DNA from: Arcobacter aquimarinus
Lineage (GTDB): Bacteria; Campylobacterota; Campylobacteria; Campylobacterales; Arcobacteraceae
Direction: 5' to 3'
DNA length: 64,000 bases
NCBI RefSeq assembly: GCF_013177635.1
Contig: NZ_CP030944.1
Span: 2,170,001-2,234,000 of the forward strand
Part shown: positions 7,438 through 15,680 of the stretch, one piece after another
Layout: every line of letters starts with the position of its first letter
How positions within the stretch are numbered: the first letter of the stretch is position 1
Notes under the pieces: generated by a model
Seen by the model: the letters and a program-made list of their open reading frames with translations, nothing else
What the model was told of the DNA's origin: nothing
Database searches by the model: none
Made by a program: the position numbers and the translations under genes

Positions 7438-9497
7438 AAATGTTCAGGTTCATGAAATAAATAACCTTGAGAAAAATCAATTCCTAAAGATTCAACAACA
7501 TTTTGAACTTCTTGACAATGTACAAACTCAGCAACAGTTTCAATCCCTAAAACTTTAGCAAAATTTACAATAGTTAAAACTGTCAATCTGATATTTTCAT
7601 TTATATGGATATTTTTAATCAAAGAACCATCTATTTTTAAAAAATCCACATTTAATTTTATAATATATTCAAAATTTGAATATCCTGTCCCAAAATCATC
7701 TATCGCAACTCTACAACCAAGAGCTTTTGCTTTTCTTATAAAATCACCAACCTCTTCAAATTTCTCTATTCCTTCTGATTCTACAATTTCTAAAACAACC
7801 CTATTTGCTACTTTTGTTTCTATTAATTTTGAAAATAAAAAATTTATAGTTTTTTCATTTTTAATATCTTCAATCATTAGATTTATTGAAAAAACAGCAT
7901 CTTTATCTTTGAAATATTCGCAAGATTTTTCAATAATCTTTTTTGTCATAAGTGGATATAGTCTTGCTTTTTTTGCATGTTCTAAAAACACAAAAGGAGA
8001 TAAAATTTTTCCATTTGGAAGTTTCATTCTCATTAATGTTTCATATTTTATATCTTTTGTTTTATTATTTATAATTTTTTGCCCATAAATTAGAATATTA
8101 TCATCTTTTAATGCTTGTTTTATATCTTTTGTTAGTTCAACATTACTCTTTAAATTTTTATATATAGGCATATTTTCATCAAATATTCCTATATCAACAT
8201 TTATTTTTTTTGCCCAATAGAGTGCAATTTCTGCATGAGTTAATATTTTTTCATTATAATCAGCAATTCCAACTGTAACTGAAATATCAAAACTATCTTC
8301 ATCTATTAAAAAACTCTCTCTATCACATAAAATATTAAGATTTCTACAAGTTTTATCTAATTCTGTTAATTTAAAATTTCCAAATGCTAAAAAAGCAAAA
8401 ACATCACCAGAAATTCTATAAACATTGAGATTTGTACTTTTAAATACTAATAATCTTTTTGCAAAACTTTTTAATATTTTATCTCCAATTTCTATACCAT
8501 AAGAGTTATTTATATCCTTAAATCTATCTATATTTATTAAGGCAAGTTTAGGAGAAACCAAATTTTTTAAATCATTTAAAAGCTTTTGTCTATTTGGTAA
8601 TGCTGTTAATTCATCAGTAAATTGCTCATATATTAATTCATCTTTTTCAAATAAAGCACTGATATCATTTCTTATTGCAATATATTCTACAACATTATTA
8701 TTTTTATCTATTATAGGAATTATTGTTGAATCAACATAATAAGCTTGACCATTTTTTTTTCTATTTTTAATAATTCCTTTAAATGTTTTCTTTTGATTTA
8801 TTGTATTCCATAATTGAGTAAAAAAATCTTTTTTTGTATCAGAATGCCTTATTATATTATGATTTTTTCCAATTAATTCCTCTTTTGTATATCCTGATAT
8901 TTCACAAAATTTATCATTAACATAAGTAATCATTCCATTTAAATCAGCTTTTGAAACAATAGAACTTTCATCTAAAGCTCTTTTATACTCTTCAAGTAAT
9001 GATAAAGAATCATATAAACTTTTATTATCATCACTTGTACCTAAAATAGTTTGATTTATTTCATTAATAAAATTATCTTTTTGTTCTAATTTTATTTTTT
9101 GTTTTACTATTTCATCTTTTAAAGTTCTAATTTCTTCTATATTTCTAAGTGTTAATTGAATAATATCTTTATTATTAAGAGATATTTTTTTTAAGTTTAC
9201 TTCTTTTAAAAAAGTTTTATTGTCAAGTTTTTTAAACAACCATTCAAAAGTATATTCACCTTCTTCATAACATTTTTTAATGTAATAATTTGATTTATCA
9301 ACAGAAAGAGTTCCATCAGGTTGGTATTTTGAAGATAGTTGAGAAGGATGTAATAAAATAAGCTCATCTAAAGAGTTCATATTAAATAACTCTAAAGCTT
9401 TATAATTTGCATCAATAAAATATGATTTTTCCATTAAAAAAACTGGCTGTGAAATATTATTAAATATCTCTTTATAATAATCAATATCTTTATTCAT
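7431..9497 (-). CDS. PAS-PAS-GGDEF-EAL signalling protein
   Basis: A 688-residue cytoplasmic c-di-GMP protein. Order: a PAS-like domain (about 8-120), a coiled-coil linker (about 120-150), a second PAS (about 178-285, with ITYVNDKFCEISGYTKEELIG), GGDEF (about 290-440) and EAL (about 450-685). The GGDEF signature is degenerate (RISGDVFAFL instead of GGDEF), so cyclase activity is doubtful. The EAL part keeps its key residues: ETLMR, an Asn in INLMIED, DDFGTGYS, KIDGSLI, and the Glu of VAEFVH. It is therefore most likely a phosphodiesterase that breaks c-di-GMP, possibly tuned by the inactive GGDEF. There is no membrane segment; the PAS domains would sense an unknown internal signal. Confidence 0.9.
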   Translation of the reverse strand: MNKDIDYYKEIFNNISQPVFLMEKSYFIDANYKALELFNMNSLDELILLHPSQLSSKYQPDGTLSVDKSNYYIKKCYEEGEYTFEWLFKKLDNKTFLKEVNLKKISLNNKDIIQLTLRNIEEIRTLKDEIVKQKIKLEQKDNFINEINQTILGTSDDNKSLYDSLSLLEEYKRALDESSIVSKADLNGMITYVNDKFCEISGYTKEELIGKNHNIIRHSDTKKDFFTQLWNTINQKKTFKGIIKNRKKNGQAYYVDSTIIPIIDKNNNVVEYIAIRNDISALFEKDELIYEQFTDELTALPNRQKLLNDLKNLVSPKLALINIDRFKDINNSYGIEIGDKILKSFAKRLLVFKSTNLNVYRISGDVFAFLAFGNFKLTELDKTCRNLNILCDRESFLIDEDSFDISVTVGIADYNEKILTHAEIALYWAKKINVDIGIFDENMPIYKNLKSNVELTKDIKQALKDDNILIYGQKIINNKTKDIKYETLMRMKLPNGKILSPFVFLEHAKKARLYPLMTKKIIEKSCEYFKDKDAVFSINLMIEDIKNEKTINFLFSKLIETKVANRVVLEIVESEGIEKFEEVGDFIRKAKALGCRVAIDDFGTGYSNFEYIIKLNVDFLKIDGSLIKNIHINENIRLTVLTIVNFAKVLGIETVAEFVHCQEVQNVVESLGIDFSQGYLFHEPEHLV

Positions 9498-9583
9498 ACA
9501 AATTCCAAATTCTTAAATTGTTTAGGTATTGTACTATATATTTGTTACTATTCATCTAATTATCGCAAAAACTAGAGATTTCT

Positions 9584-9967
9584 CTAGTTTTTAAATGCAA
9601 TAGTATCTACCTCAACCAAAACATTTTTTGGCAAAGTTTTAACTGCAACTGTACTTCTAGCAGGTGCTGTTTCACCTTTGAAATATTGTGCGTAAACTTC
9701 ATTGAATGCAACAAAATTATCCATATCTGATAAGTAACAAGTAGTTTTTAAAACATTTTCAAAAGAACTTCCAGCTTCTTCTAATACAGCTTTTAAATTT
9801 TCCATAACTTGTTTAGTTTGCTCTTGAACTCCACCACTTACTATTTCCATAGTAGTTGGGTCTAATGCGATCTGTCCTGATGTGAAGATTAATTTATCAA
9901 AAGCAGTTGCTTGATTGTATGGTCCTATTGCACTTGGTGCTTTTTGTGTTGAAATTATTGTTTTCAT
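9584..9967 (-). CDS. ridA: RidA-family enamine/imine deaminase
   Basis: A 127-residue RidA (YjgF/YER057c/UK114) protein. The family hydrolyses reactive 2-aminoacrylate and similar enamines/imines released by PLP enzymes. Visible family motifs are APSAIGPYNQA near the N-terminus (about 10-20), TSGQIALDP (about 29-37), and the C-terminal RSTVAVKTLPKNVLVEVD. The last motif contains the conserved Arg that binds the substrate carboxylate. It is the third gene of a minus-strand run after the AraC regulator and the Nudix gene (39 bp from the latter). A PLP aminotransferase on the other side of the regulator gives a plausible source of substrate. Confidence 0.93.
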   Translation of the reverse strand: MKTIISTQKAPSAIGPYNQATAFDKLIFTSGQIALDPTTMEIVSGGVQEQTKQVMENLKAVLEEAGSSFENVLKTTCYLSDMDNFVAFNEVYAQYFKGETAPARSTVAVKTLPKNVLVEVDTIAFKN

Positions 9968-10006
9968 TTTATATCCTTAATTAGTAGCTTTATTAAATTT
10001 TTTGTA

Positions 10007-10792
10007 TTATACAAGTTTCTTTCTTTCTCTTGGGAAAAACAACTCAAAATCTTTTTTTATATGACTTAAAACTTCTTGATTTACTTTTATAAATCCTTTA
10101 TATTCAAGTGCAGATAAAACAATAGCCTTTGAATAATCTAAAACATCTATATCAACTAAATATTCATTTACATCTACCCATTTTGCATCTATTATCTCTT
10201 GTGTATCTTGAGTATTTATTTCATAAATTTTAGGAGTTGCTGTACATAAAACATATAAATTTGATTTATGAAATTGATGAGGATAAAAATGTCCTAAAGA
10301 GATGATTGATTCAAATTCTACTTCTATTCCAGTTTCTTCTAAAACTTCTCTTTCAAGTGCTGTTGAAATCATTTCACAATTATCAATATGACCACCAGGA
10401 AGTTTATATCCAATATGAAAATGTTTCTCTTTTATAACTAAAAGTTCGTTGTTTTCATTTATTACTACAGCACCAACTCCTAAAGTATGATTTGCTGCGG
10501 TAGGAATTATGGCATCATCTTTTAATCTTTTAACAACTAATATGTAATTTTCACCACAAGAATGAAAAATAAATCCTTGATTTGTAGCTATTGGTATAAA
10601 CTCAGATTTATTTATACTTATATAAATCCAAATTAAATTTCTTCTATTTTCTACACTTTTAATTAGAAAATCAAGATTTATTTCAAACTCTTCTTTTGTA
10701 TTTGGTAAATATTTTTCATCAATTGTTATGCCATTATATGGATCTAAAACTGTTGTAAAGCAACCTATATTTTCTAAACTTGTATTATTCAT
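10007..10792 (-). CDS. Nudix hydrolase with N-terminal extension
   Basis: A 261-residue protein whose middle carries a perfect Nudix box: GGHIDNCEMISTALEREV followed by LEETGI fits G-x5-E-x7-REVxEExGI. The roughly 120 residues before it resemble the pre-Nudix, acetyltransferase-like part of NUDT6-type proteins. This suggests a nucleotide or nucleotide-sugar pyrophosphatase of unknown substrate. The ATG lies 8 bp after the AraC gene stop, so it is almost certainly in one operon with that regulator, with ridA downstream. Confidence 0.85.
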   Translation of the reverse strand: MNNTSLENIGCFTTVLDPYNGITIDEKYLPNTKEEFEINLDFLIKSVENRRNLIWIYISINKSEFIPIATNQGFIFHSCGENYILVVKRLKDDAIIPTAANHTLGVGAVVINENNELLVIKEKHFHIGYKLPGGHIDNCEMISTALEREVLEETGIEVEFESIISLGHFYPHQFHKSNLYVLCTATPKIYEINTQDTQEIIDAKWVDVNEYLVDIDVLDYSKAIVLSALEYKGFIKVNQEVLSHIKKDFELFFPRERKKLV

Positions 10793-10800
10793 CTTTTTTC

Positions 10801-11679
10801 CTAAATATATTTTATTGGTAAATAAAAATCTAAAATAAATTCATCATCTTCAACTAAAAAATGATTTTTATGATACATAGTATAAGAAGGATTAGTAGTA
10901 GTTTCATATCCACTTTCTATTAACCAAGTGTGATAAACCCATTGAATTAATTTTATAACATCACCATATTTTCCAGTTAATGAAAATTTTGCATAAATTC
11001 CTTTTGGAATTATCAAAGTTGGAAGTGATAAATCTTTTAATTTTTCTTCTTCATTTTCTAAAACTACTATTGCAATATATTGACACTCTTCAAGTGGAGT
11101 GATAATTGGATTATCATGGTGAAGTGCCATTTGTTTATACTCTTTAATATCATTTGTATAAATCCATGTTTGAAGTTTTTGCCAAGTCTTTTTAATACTT
11201 CTATCATAACCTTTATGTCTTATATAATAGCCTTTTATTTCAGGCATTTTTACAATAGTTTGTTCTATCTTTGAAAAATCTATTGTTTGATTGTTTGTAG
11301 AGATTTTTTCAACAATTTTATTTGAATACTCTTTATAACCACCATTTTTCCACATCTTTGGAGTCATTAAAAATCTCTCTTTAAATGCTCGTAAAAATGA
11401 AGTTTGAGAACTGTATCCTGTCATTTTTGCAATATCTGTAATTGTTGAATATTTATTTGTTATTAGTAAATTTGCAGCTTTTTCAAGTCTTATTGATTTT
11501 ATACTTTCATAAATATTTTTTCCAAACTCTTCTTTAAAAATACGGTGAAGATGGAATTTACTAATATCAAGTTCCAAACTTAGTTCATCAATATTTATAT
11601 TTGTTTCTATATATTTATATATATAATTCATCACATCATTTGCGATTCTTGCTCGTTTTTCATAAGTTGATTTTTTCAT
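10801..11679 (-). CDS. AraC-family regulator with GyrI-like domain
   Basis: A 292-residue transcription factor of the Rob-like layout. An N-terminal AraC DNA-binding domain with two helix-turn-helix units (about 10-110; LSLELDISKFHLHRIFKEEFG and ITDIAKMTGYSSQTSFLRAFK) is followed by a C-terminal GyrI-like small-molecule binding domain (about 140-290). The ATG at 11679 is preferred over a TTG at 11718, because family members begin near MKKSTYEKRARIANDV. On the minus strand TATAAT ends just 7 nt before this ATG, so the mRNA may be leaderless. It heads the Nudix-ridA run and is divergent from the aminotransferase, which it may regulate. Confidence 0.85.
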   Translation of the reverse strand: MKKSTYEKRARIANDVMNYIYKYIETNINIDELSLELDISKFHLHRIFKEEFGKNIYESIKSIRLEKAANLLITNKYSTITDIAKMTGYSSQTSFLRAFKERFLMTPKMWKNGGYKEYSNKIVEKISTNNQTIDFSKIEQTIVKMPEIKGYYIRHKGYDRSIKKTWQKLQTWIYTNDIKEYKQMALHHDNPIITPLEECQYIAIVVLENEEEKLKDLSLPTLIIPKGIYAKFSLTGKYGDVIKLIQWVYHTWLIESGYETTTNPSYTMYHKNHFLVEDDEFILDFYLPIKYI

Positions 11680-11686
11680 AAAAACA

Positions 11687-11692
11687 ATTATA
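11687..11692 (-). promoter_or_regulatory. -10 box of the AraC-family gene
   Basis: ATTATA on the plus strand reads TATAAT on the minus strand. Seven bases separate it from the ATG at 11679, so the predicted transcription start coincides with the start codon. No Shine-Dalgarno sequence is present. Confidence 0.45.
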
Positions 11693-11804
11693 ACAATAAA
11701 TGTATATAAAAATGGCAAAAATAGATAATAATAAAAGCATTTTATGTAAAGAATAAAAGAGAAAATTGCTGTATTCTTTCACAAAAAAATTTAAAAGGAT
11801 ATAT

Positions 11805-12911
11805 ATGAAAAGATCATTTATTAGAGAAATCCTTGAAGCAATCGATGAAGAGACTATTTCATTTGCAGGTGGACTTCCAAGTGAAAAACTTTTTCCAGCT
11901 GAAGATATAAAAATAGCAACATTAAAAGCTATGGAAAATCCAAAAATATACCAATATGGAATTAGTAATGGAATTAATGAATTAAGAACTCAAATTGCAG
12001 CTCGTTATACAAAAGAGGGATTTCCTACAACTAAAGATAATGTTTTAATTACAACAGGAAGCCAACAAGCTATGTATATTCTTGCTAAATATTTTGAAGA
12101 TAAAGATATTACTATTGAAGAACCTTCATATTTAGGAGCAATGAATATATTTAGATTAAATCACTTAAAAATGGAAGGTGTAAAACTTGAAAATGATGGA
12201 GTTAATGTAGAAGCATTTGAAAACAGCTTTAAAAATACAAAATTAACTTATCTAATTCCAGATTTTCAAAATCCATCGGCAACAACATATAGTGATGAAA
12301 AAAGAGAAAAAATTGCAGATATTATAAAAAAATATGATGGTATTTTAATAGAAGATTCTCCTTATGGTGAACTATTTTTTGACAAAAAAAATGTATCAAT
12401 GAGTTCTAAACTTCCAAAAAATTCTTTCCATTTAGGAAGTTTTTCAAAAACTTTAGTTCCAAGTTTACGAATTGGTTGGATTAGAGCAGACGAAGAGTTA
12501 TTAAAATCACTAATGATTATTAAAGAGAGTATTGATTTACACTCTTGTGGAATTTCTCAATATATCTTAACTGAATATTTAAAAGATGAAAAAAAATATG
12601 AAAAACATCTTCAAGATATTAGAGATGATTATGAGAAAAAAGCAAACTTCTTCTCTGAACAATTAAATCTAATTATGCCTGAGTTTAAACATGAAAAACC
12701 AAAAGGTGGAATGTTCTTATATGGAACTTTTGGAGATGGAATTGATACTTTTGCACTTGTTCAAGAGTGTTTAAAAAAGAAAGTTGTTTATGTTCCAGGA
12801 AACCAATTTTATATTGATAAAATTCCAAATGGTGAGATTAGATTTAACTATACCCATTCTACTTTTGAACAAATAGAAAAAGGTATAAAGCTAATAAAAA
12901 GTTGTTTATAA
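11805..12911 (+). CDS. PLP-dependent class I/II aminotransferase
   Basis: A 368-residue fold-type I aminotransferase resembling the 2-aminoadipate/branched-chain group related to MocR C-terminal domains. Markers: an SFAGGLPSEKLFP opening; TTGSQQAMY (cofactor phosphate region); PDFQNPSATTY; LIEDSPYGEL with the Asp that contacts the pyridine nitrogen; SFSKTLVPSLRIGW with the Schiff-base Lys; and a C-terminal IRFNYTHS with the substrate-binding Arg. I use the ATG at 11805, which has AAAAGGA just before it; a TTG at 11766 gives 13 unconvincing extra residues. It is divergent from the AraC gene. The amino donor is not determinable. Confidence 0.85.
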   Translation: MKRSFIREILEAIDEETISFAGGLPSEKLFPAEDIKIATLKAMENPKIYQYGISNGINELRTQIAARYTKEGFPTTKDNVLITTGSQQAMYILAKYFEDKDITIEEPSYLGAMNIFRLNHLKMEGVKLENDGVNVEAFENSFKNTKLTYLIPDFQNPSATTYSDEKREKIADIIKKYDGILIEDSPYGELFFDKKNVSMSSKLPKNSFHLGSFSKTLVPSLRIGWIRADEELLKSLMIIKESIDLHSCGISQYILTEYLKDEKKYEKHLQDIRDDYEKKANFFSEQLNLIMPEFKHEKPKGGMFLYGTFGDGIDTFALVQECLKKKVVYVPGNQFYIDKIPNGEIRFNYTHSTFEQIEKGIKLIKSCL

Positions 12912-12912
12912 C

Positions 12913-13518
12913 TTATAAAACTTTTGCTTTTTTTAGCCTTTGGTAATACCAAAAAGCTAAAAAAGCAAGGGCGATTAAAATAGCTACAATTATATATCGT
13001 AAATACTCTTTTATTAAACCTTCATTATCTCCTAAATAATAACCTAATACTGTTAAAATAACAACCCATATTCCTGCACCTAAACTTGTATATAAACAAA
13101 ATATAAACAAATTCATTCGAGAGAGTCCAGCAGGAAAAGAGATGTATTGTCTAACAGCAGGTATTAATCTTCCCGAAAAAGTAGAGATATGACCATGATT
13201 TTTAAAAAACTCTTCCATTTTTACAATAGTTTGTTCTTTTATAAAGAAATATTTTCCATACTTAACTAAAAACTTTCTTCCAAATTTTATAGCTAAATAA
13301 TAATTAAATAAAGCACCAGCAAGAGAACCTAATATTCCAAAAAGAATTACTAAATACATATTCATTTCACCCTTGTAAACCAAATAACCTGCTGGAATCA
13401 TAACAACTTCAGAAGGGAAAGGGAAAAAAGAGCTTTCTAAAAACATCATTATAAAAATACCTGCATAACCTAAAGTTCCTACAGTTTGGACAATAAAATC
13501 AATTATAGTTGAAAGCAA
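12913..13518 (-). CDS. DedA-family membrane protein
   Basis: A 201-residue inner membrane protein of the DedA/SNARE-associated (VTT) family, whose members are linked to undecaprenyl-phosphate or phospholipid flipping. Visible marks are [21 protein letters not shown] with the acidic residue and re-entrant loop motif, and [18 protein letters not shown] with the conserved Arg and Pro residues. Four to five further hydrophobic segments are present. It starts with TTG after AGGATAAATC. It lies 10 bp after the nucleosidase-like gene on the same strand and is convergent with the aminotransferase, with one base between the stops. Confidence 0.87.
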   Translation of the reverse strand: MLSTIIDFIVQTVGTLGYAGIFIMMFLESSFFPFPSEVVMIPAGYLVYKGEMNMYLVILFGILGSLAGALFNYYLAIKFGRKFLVKYGKYFFIKEQTIVKMEEFFKNHGHISTFSGRLIPAVRQYISFPAGLSRMNLFIFCLYTSLGAGIWVVILTVLGYYLGDNEGLIKEYLRYIIVAILIALAFLAFWYYQRLKKAKVL

Positions 13519-13528
13519 GATTTATCCT

Positions 13529-14047
13529 TTAGATTAAGTTTTTCCATTTTGAAATAGAGTTATTTATAAGTTCAAATATTTTTTCATTTGTTAGTTCTGT
13601 TTCATCAAAATAGTCAGAAACAATTTTTAAAATATAAAAATCTTTTATATTCTCTTTACATATTTGAGAAAAAAACATAGCTTGTTTATCAACAAGTAAA
13701 GTTTCAAGATTTTCATCTGTTTCAAGAGGTTTTTCAACAGTAGTAATATTAGCAAAATTTAATCCACCAATAAATCTATTTGTACAAAAAAGTGTTCCAA
13801 GTGCAATTGAACCATCACTACAAGAAGCAATACTTAAATCAAATGCTTTAGAAATTGAATAGTTTTTAAAAATATAATCTAATGAGTTAACTATTGAATC
13901 TTTACTTATACCAGATATAATAAGTAAAATATCATCGTTTGAATATATTTTATTTTCAAATGAAGTTTCAAGTTTTTTCAAACCAAAAAAATCAATGATA
14001 GGAGTAGCTTCAGCTAAAGAAGTTGTATGAATTAAAATTTTTGACAT
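13529..14047 (-). CDS. Nucleoside phosphorylase/nucleosidase-like protein, divergent
   Basis: A 172-residue protein faintly resembling the nucleoside phosphorylase/MTA-futalosine nucleosidase fold. It shows a start like KILIHTTSLAEATPI, an internal IISGISKDSI, and a late VDKQAMFFSQIC where the family has a VDMEAxA motif. It is shorter than usual (about 200-250 aa) and lacks clear catalytic acids, so activity is doubtful. There is no Shine-Dalgarno upstream of the ATG. Instead, the rplS terminator hairpin ends a few bases before it. It precedes dedA by 10 bp on the same strand. Confidence 0.5.
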   Translation of the reverse strand: MSKILIHTTSLAEATPIIDFFGLKKLETSFENKIYSNDDILLIISGISKDSIVNSLDYIFKNYSISKAFDLSIASCSDGSIALGTLFCTNRFIGGLNFANITTVEKPLETDENLETLLVDKQAMFFSQICKENIKDFYILKIVSDYFDETELTNEKIFELINNSISKWKNLI

Positions 14048-14054
14048 AGAATCA

Positions 14055-14078
14055 AAATTAAGGCAAAAGCCTTAATTT
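14055..14078 (-). terminator. Terminator/attenuator after rplS
   Basis: AAATTAAGGC (14055-14064) pairs with GCCTTAATTT (14069-14078) around a 4-nt loop. It lies directly after the rplS stop and 7 bp before the next gene's ATG, so partial read-through would control the nucleosidase-like gene. Confidence 0.6.
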
Positions 14079-14079
14079 A

Positions 14080-14436
14080 CTATTTTTTTAATTCTTTAAT
14101 TCTTGCAGCTTTACCTTTTAATCCTCTTAAGAAGTGAAGTTTAGCTCTTCTTACTCTTCCTTTTCTTACTACTTCAAATGATTTTAAAGATTCAGAATAT
14201 AATGGAAAAATTCTTTCAACACCAACAGAGTTTGCACCAATTTTTCTAATTGTAAAAGTAGAATCTACACCATTACCACTTCTTCCAATAACAATACCTT
14301 CGAAAGTTTGAATTCTTTTTTTCTCACCCTCTTTAATTTCAACACCAAGTCTTAAAGTATCTCCTGCTTTAAATTGAGGAATTTGTTTTTCTGCAATTTG
14401 CGCTGCTTCAAAGCTCGCAATGTATCTATTTTTCAT
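14080..14436 (-). CDS. rplS: 50S ribosomal protein L19
   Basis: Ribosomal protein L19, located at the 30S/50S interface of the large subunit. At 118 residues from the ATG at 14436 it is the normal family length, with [54 protein letters not shown] and the basic end [18 protein letters not shown]. An in-frame extension up to 14487 adds 17 residues that do not fit L19. The ATG at 14436 has a good AAGGGA at the right distance. It follows trmD on the same strand, 55 bp away, with a GC-rich hairpin in between. Confidence 0.96.
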   Translation of the reverse strand: MKNRYIASFEAAQIAEKQIPQFKAGDTLRLGVEIKEGEKKRIQTFEGIVIGRSGNGVDSTFTIRKIGANSVGVERIFPLYSESLKSFEVVRKGRVRRAKLHFLRGLKGKAARIKELKK

Positions 14437-14459
14437 TGTATTTCCCTTTGGTGAAAGTG

Positions 14460-14480
14460 CCCGCATTTGCAACTTGCGGG
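14460..14480 (-). promoter_or_regulatory. rplS: GC-rich hairpin in the rplS leader
   Basis: CCCGCA (14460-14465) and TGCGGG (14475-14480) form a strong 6-bp stem with a 9-nt loop between the trmD stop and the rplS ribosome site. There is no T-run, so a terminator is unlikely. A following CTTT-CACC-AAAG could tie up part of the AAGGGA. Confidence 0.45.
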
Positions 14481-14491
14481 GTATCACACTT

Positions 14492-15181
14492 TTATTTAAA
14501 TTTTTTGTTCGTAACTAAACCTGGTCTAAAGTATTTTGTTTTGCAAATAGACAGATTCTTTTTTAGGTCGGCAATTTTATTATGATTTCCCTTTAAAAAT
14601 TCTTTAACAACACTTAAATTTTGGAAATTTTCAGGTTTTGTAAAAGATGGTGCTTCAAGCAGATTATTTTCATAACTTTCCACATCTAAAGAATCAGCAT
14701 TTCCAAGTACATTTTCAACATTTCTTGCAATCGCATCAGCCATTACTAAAGATGGTAATTCCCCACCTGTTAATATAAATTCTCCAATACTAAACACTTC
14801 ATTTGCATACTTTTCTATTACTCTTTCGTCAATTCCTTCATATCTACCACTTACAAATACAATATTTTTTTTCTTTGCTAATCTTTTTGCGTCATTTTGT
14901 TTAAATGGTTTAGCAGCAGCTAGCGGGAATATAATATAAGCATCTTCATTTTTCTTTTTAATTTCATCTAAACAATCAAATAAAGGTTGACAAAATAGAA
15001 GCATTCCAGCTCCACCACCTACCATTTGATCATCAACTTTTTTATGTTTGTTAATTGTAAAATCTCTTGGATTATAAAATTCATAAGATATAAAGTTTGC
15101 TTCAATTGCTCTTTTTAAAATGGAATCATAAAAATATGGTTCAATCAAATTTGGGAAAAGTGTTACAAATGTAAATTTCAA
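14492..15181 (-). CDS. trmD: tRNA (guanine-N1)-methyltransferase
   Basis: TrmD methylates N1 of G37 in tRNAs that read CNN/GNN codons, using S-adenosylmethionine, and prevents +1 frameshifting. The 229 residues show the knotted SPOUT core: [16 protein letters not shown] (about 55-70), [14 protein letters not shown] (about 109-122) and [22 protein letters not shown] (split by the trefoil knot). The C-terminal domain ends with [11 protein letters not shown]. It starts at an ATG with divergent DNA upstream, so rpsP/rimM, which often precede trmD, are not adjacent. rplS follows as in many bacteria. Confidence 0.95.
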   Translation of the reverse strand: MKFTFVTLFPNLIEPYFYDSILKRAIEANFISYEFYNPRDFTINKHKKVDDQMVGGGAGMLLFCQPLFDCLDEIKKKNEDAYIIFPLAAAKPFKQNDAKRLAKKKNIVFVSGRYEGIDERVIEKYANEVFSIGEFILTGGELPSLVMADAIARNVENVLGNADSLDVESYENNLLEAPSFTKPENFQNLSVVKEFLKGNHNKIADLKKNLSICKTKYFRPGLVTNKKFK

Positions 15182-15286
15182 AATAAAATCTAGCCTTTTT
15201 TAGTTGAAATGTTAACATAATTATTTTTATTTGTAATTAAGGATTAATCATTTACACTTCGAACTTATTTATTTTAAAGGTTTTAA

Positions 15287-15628
15287 TTGAAGTTATTAAA
15301 TGGTTTTGGAAAAAAATACTTTACTCTTTGTTCAATCCAAGCACACTCTGTTGCTATTACATTACATAGTGTAATTACATCTAGTAAAAATCATTTAACT
15401 ACAAAATTAAAAATCTCTTCAAATGAAGAGGAAGAAGAATCTCCTCCAAATCTTCAAGAAAATTTATTATCTTGTTTTATTCAAAATAAAAAACCTTGTC
15501 ATTGCGATTGTTTATTTAAAAGAAGAACGGCATTAGCTGTTGCTTTATTTAAATTTATTCCAAGATGTCCTTACTATACAACTTACTTCGCATTTAGAAG
15601 AACTGGTGTTCATCCACCTATTTTCTAA
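15287..15628 (+). CDS. Small cysteine-rich protein of unknown function
   Basis: A 113-residue reading frame I do not recognise. It starts at TTG with AAAGG about six bases upstream. It has six cysteines (C15, C63, C71, C73, C75, C94), including a C-H-C-D-C cluster, plus His residues at about 20, 27, 36, 72 and 109. A glutamate run lies at about 47-51 and the C-terminus is basic and aromatic (FAFRRTGVHPPIF). No signal peptide or membrane helix is evident, so a cytosolic metal-binding protein is possible but only inferred. It ends 52 bp before metE on the same strand and is probably co-transcribed with it. No long competing frame covers the region. Confidence 0.5.
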   Translation: MKLLNGFGKKYFTLCSIQAHSVAITLHSVITSSKNHLTTKLKISSNEEEEESPPNLQENLLSCFIQNKKPCHCDCLFKRRTALAVALFKFIPRCPYYTTYFAFRRTGVHPPIF

Positions 15629-15680
15629 TTAATCTTACTTTTAACAAATCAAAACAAAAAAATATACAACAGGATTAATT

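Noticed and set aside
9584-12911. A toxin-antitoxin or phage-defence island
   Set aside because: Although the Nudix and AraC genes are accessory-like, all products match metabolic families and base use does not differ visibly from neighbours.
14437-14487. 17-residue extension of L19
   Set aside because: Does not match L19, includes the leader hairpin, and the internal ATG has AAGGGA at good spacing.
15629-15680. SAM or cobalamin riboswitch before metE
   Set aside because: The 52-bp gap is too short and AT-rich and shows none of the conserved stems.
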